The position numbers and the translations under genes are program-made. From assembly GCF_023700745.1 (NCBI RefSeq), contig NZ_JAMPYG010000001.1:1-64000 (forward strand): a stretch of DNA of 64,000 nucleotides, read 5' to 3'. Below, piece by piece: positions 63,671 to 64,000 of the stretch. Origin of the DNA: Rhodoferax sp. (GTDB lineage: Bacteria; Pseudomonadota; Gammaproteobacteria; Burkholderiales; Burkholderiaceae_C). The notes below the pieces were generated by a model. That model saw nothing but the letters and a program-made list of their open reading frames with translations, did not search any database and was not told the DNA's origin. The first letter of the stretch is position 1, and each line of letters starts with the position of its first letter.

Positions 63671-64000
63671 TCAAGCCGGGACGGCACTTTCCTGCGTCAC
63701 TTCCTGATCCGTCGAACAACTCGCACCGCCACAGCCATGAATGGCTTCGGTCGGAAGGGCTTGTGGCATGTTGACCTGATCGGTGACAGGGTCATAACCG
63801 ACATTGCGCAGGTGCAGTGCCAGAGCCGCATCCATGGCCTGGGCGTGCATGGGGAACCAGGTGCCCAGTTCATCGGCCATTTGGCGCACCACGGCCAGCT
63901 CGCCCGCGCTGCCGCGTTTGTCCCCCTCACGCATCACCTCCAGAACCACCCGGTGCTGGGAGCTGTGGCAGTTGCTGCTGGAAAAACCGGTGCTTTGCAT
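63671..64000 (-). CDS. Hemerythrin-like protein, C-terminal part (5' end outside window)
   Basis: 110 codons are visible and the frame is open to the window edge, so the ATG at 64000 may be internal. The pattern H-S-S-Q-H followed about 40 residues later by LGTWFPMHAQAMDAAL fits the third and fourth helices of a hemerythrin domain (HxxxH, then WxxxHxxxxD), whose histidines and aspartate bind the diiron-oxygen centre. The tail continues with a Cys-containing AIHGCGGASCS motif before the stop. Assignment is tentative because the first helices are not seen. Confidence 0.5.
   Translation of the reverse strand: MQSTGFSSSNCHSSQHRVVLEVMREGDKRGSAGELAVVRQMADELGTWFPMHAQAMDAALALHLRNVGYDPVTDQVNMPQALPTEAIHGCGGASCSTDQEVTQESAVPA

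Noticed and set aside
1-64000. CRISPR arrays, tRNA/rRNA genes, IS elements, phage modules
   Set aside because: No regularly spaced repeats, no cloverleaf or rRNA-like sequence, and no transposase or phage structural protein was seen on either strand.

Overview
The window is a chromosomal segment of a GC-rich betaproteobacterium, most probably a member of the Comamonadaceae (Rhodoferax/Polaromonas type). The grounds are gene order (the rpsB-tsf-pyrH-frr-uppS-cdsA-dxr-rseP-bamA-skp-lpxD-fabZ-lpxA-lpxB-rnhB block; greA-DUF4149-yhbY-rlmE-ftsH-folP-glmM), a MutL that keeps an endonuclease-type motif, and an FNR-regulated DcuB. This is inference from gene content; no 16S gene is present. I see no tRNA or rRNA gene, CRISPR array, prophage or intact insertion sequence.

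Layout. 1-9.9 kb: 5' part of an ETF:ubiquinone oxidoreductase, an EamA permease, ubiC with a small thioesterase, a histone-H1-like DUF2934 protein, a PAS-LuxR regulator divergent from scoAB (3-oxoacid CoA-transferase), then MATE exporter, mutL and dcuB on the minus strand. A perfect FNR-type box lies upstream of dcuB. 10-17 kb: dedA and a complete sugar-uptake locus. Binding protein, permease, single-domain ATPase, RbsD/FucU mutarotase and ROK regulator run leftward, and a PfkB sugar kinase plus an FrcK-like kinase run rightward. The two arms meet in a compact divergent promoter with a shared -10 core and an AT-rich dyad. 17-24.5 kb: amiC, tsaE, queG, an AEC transporter, xerD, a DUF455 ferritin-like protein, a gamma-carbonic anhydrase and hslO (Hsp33).

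24.6-39.7 kb is the long translation/envelope operon: ribosomal protein S2, EF-Ts, UMP kinase, ribosome recycling factor, isoprenoid and phospholipid synthesis, RseP, BamA, Skp, lipid A synthesis, RNase HII and an rRNA methyltransferase. 39.7-54 kb: carA, a LysE exporter, carB, greA with a terminator-like hairpin in its leader, yhbY/rlmE, ftsH, folP, glmM, a GNAT enzyme, a small membrane protein and sbcB. At 53.9 kb there is a 47-codon stub of a DNA methyltransferase followed by a REP-like palindrome. This is the only clear scar of gene loss in the window.

54.2-64 kb: mogA-darP divergent from pmbA; the four-gene aapJQMP amino-acid ABC transporter with an intercistronic terminator after aapJ; a voltage-gated K+ channel with a C-terminal zinc ribbon; a beta-lactamase-fold esterase; and a hemerythrin-like gene cut by the window end.

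Most of the window is conserved housekeeping DNA. I found no new multi-gene system. The most interesting signals are regulatory (sugar-locus switch, FNR box, greA and carA leaders, scoAB dyad), the decayed methyltransferase, and the zinc-ribbon channel.
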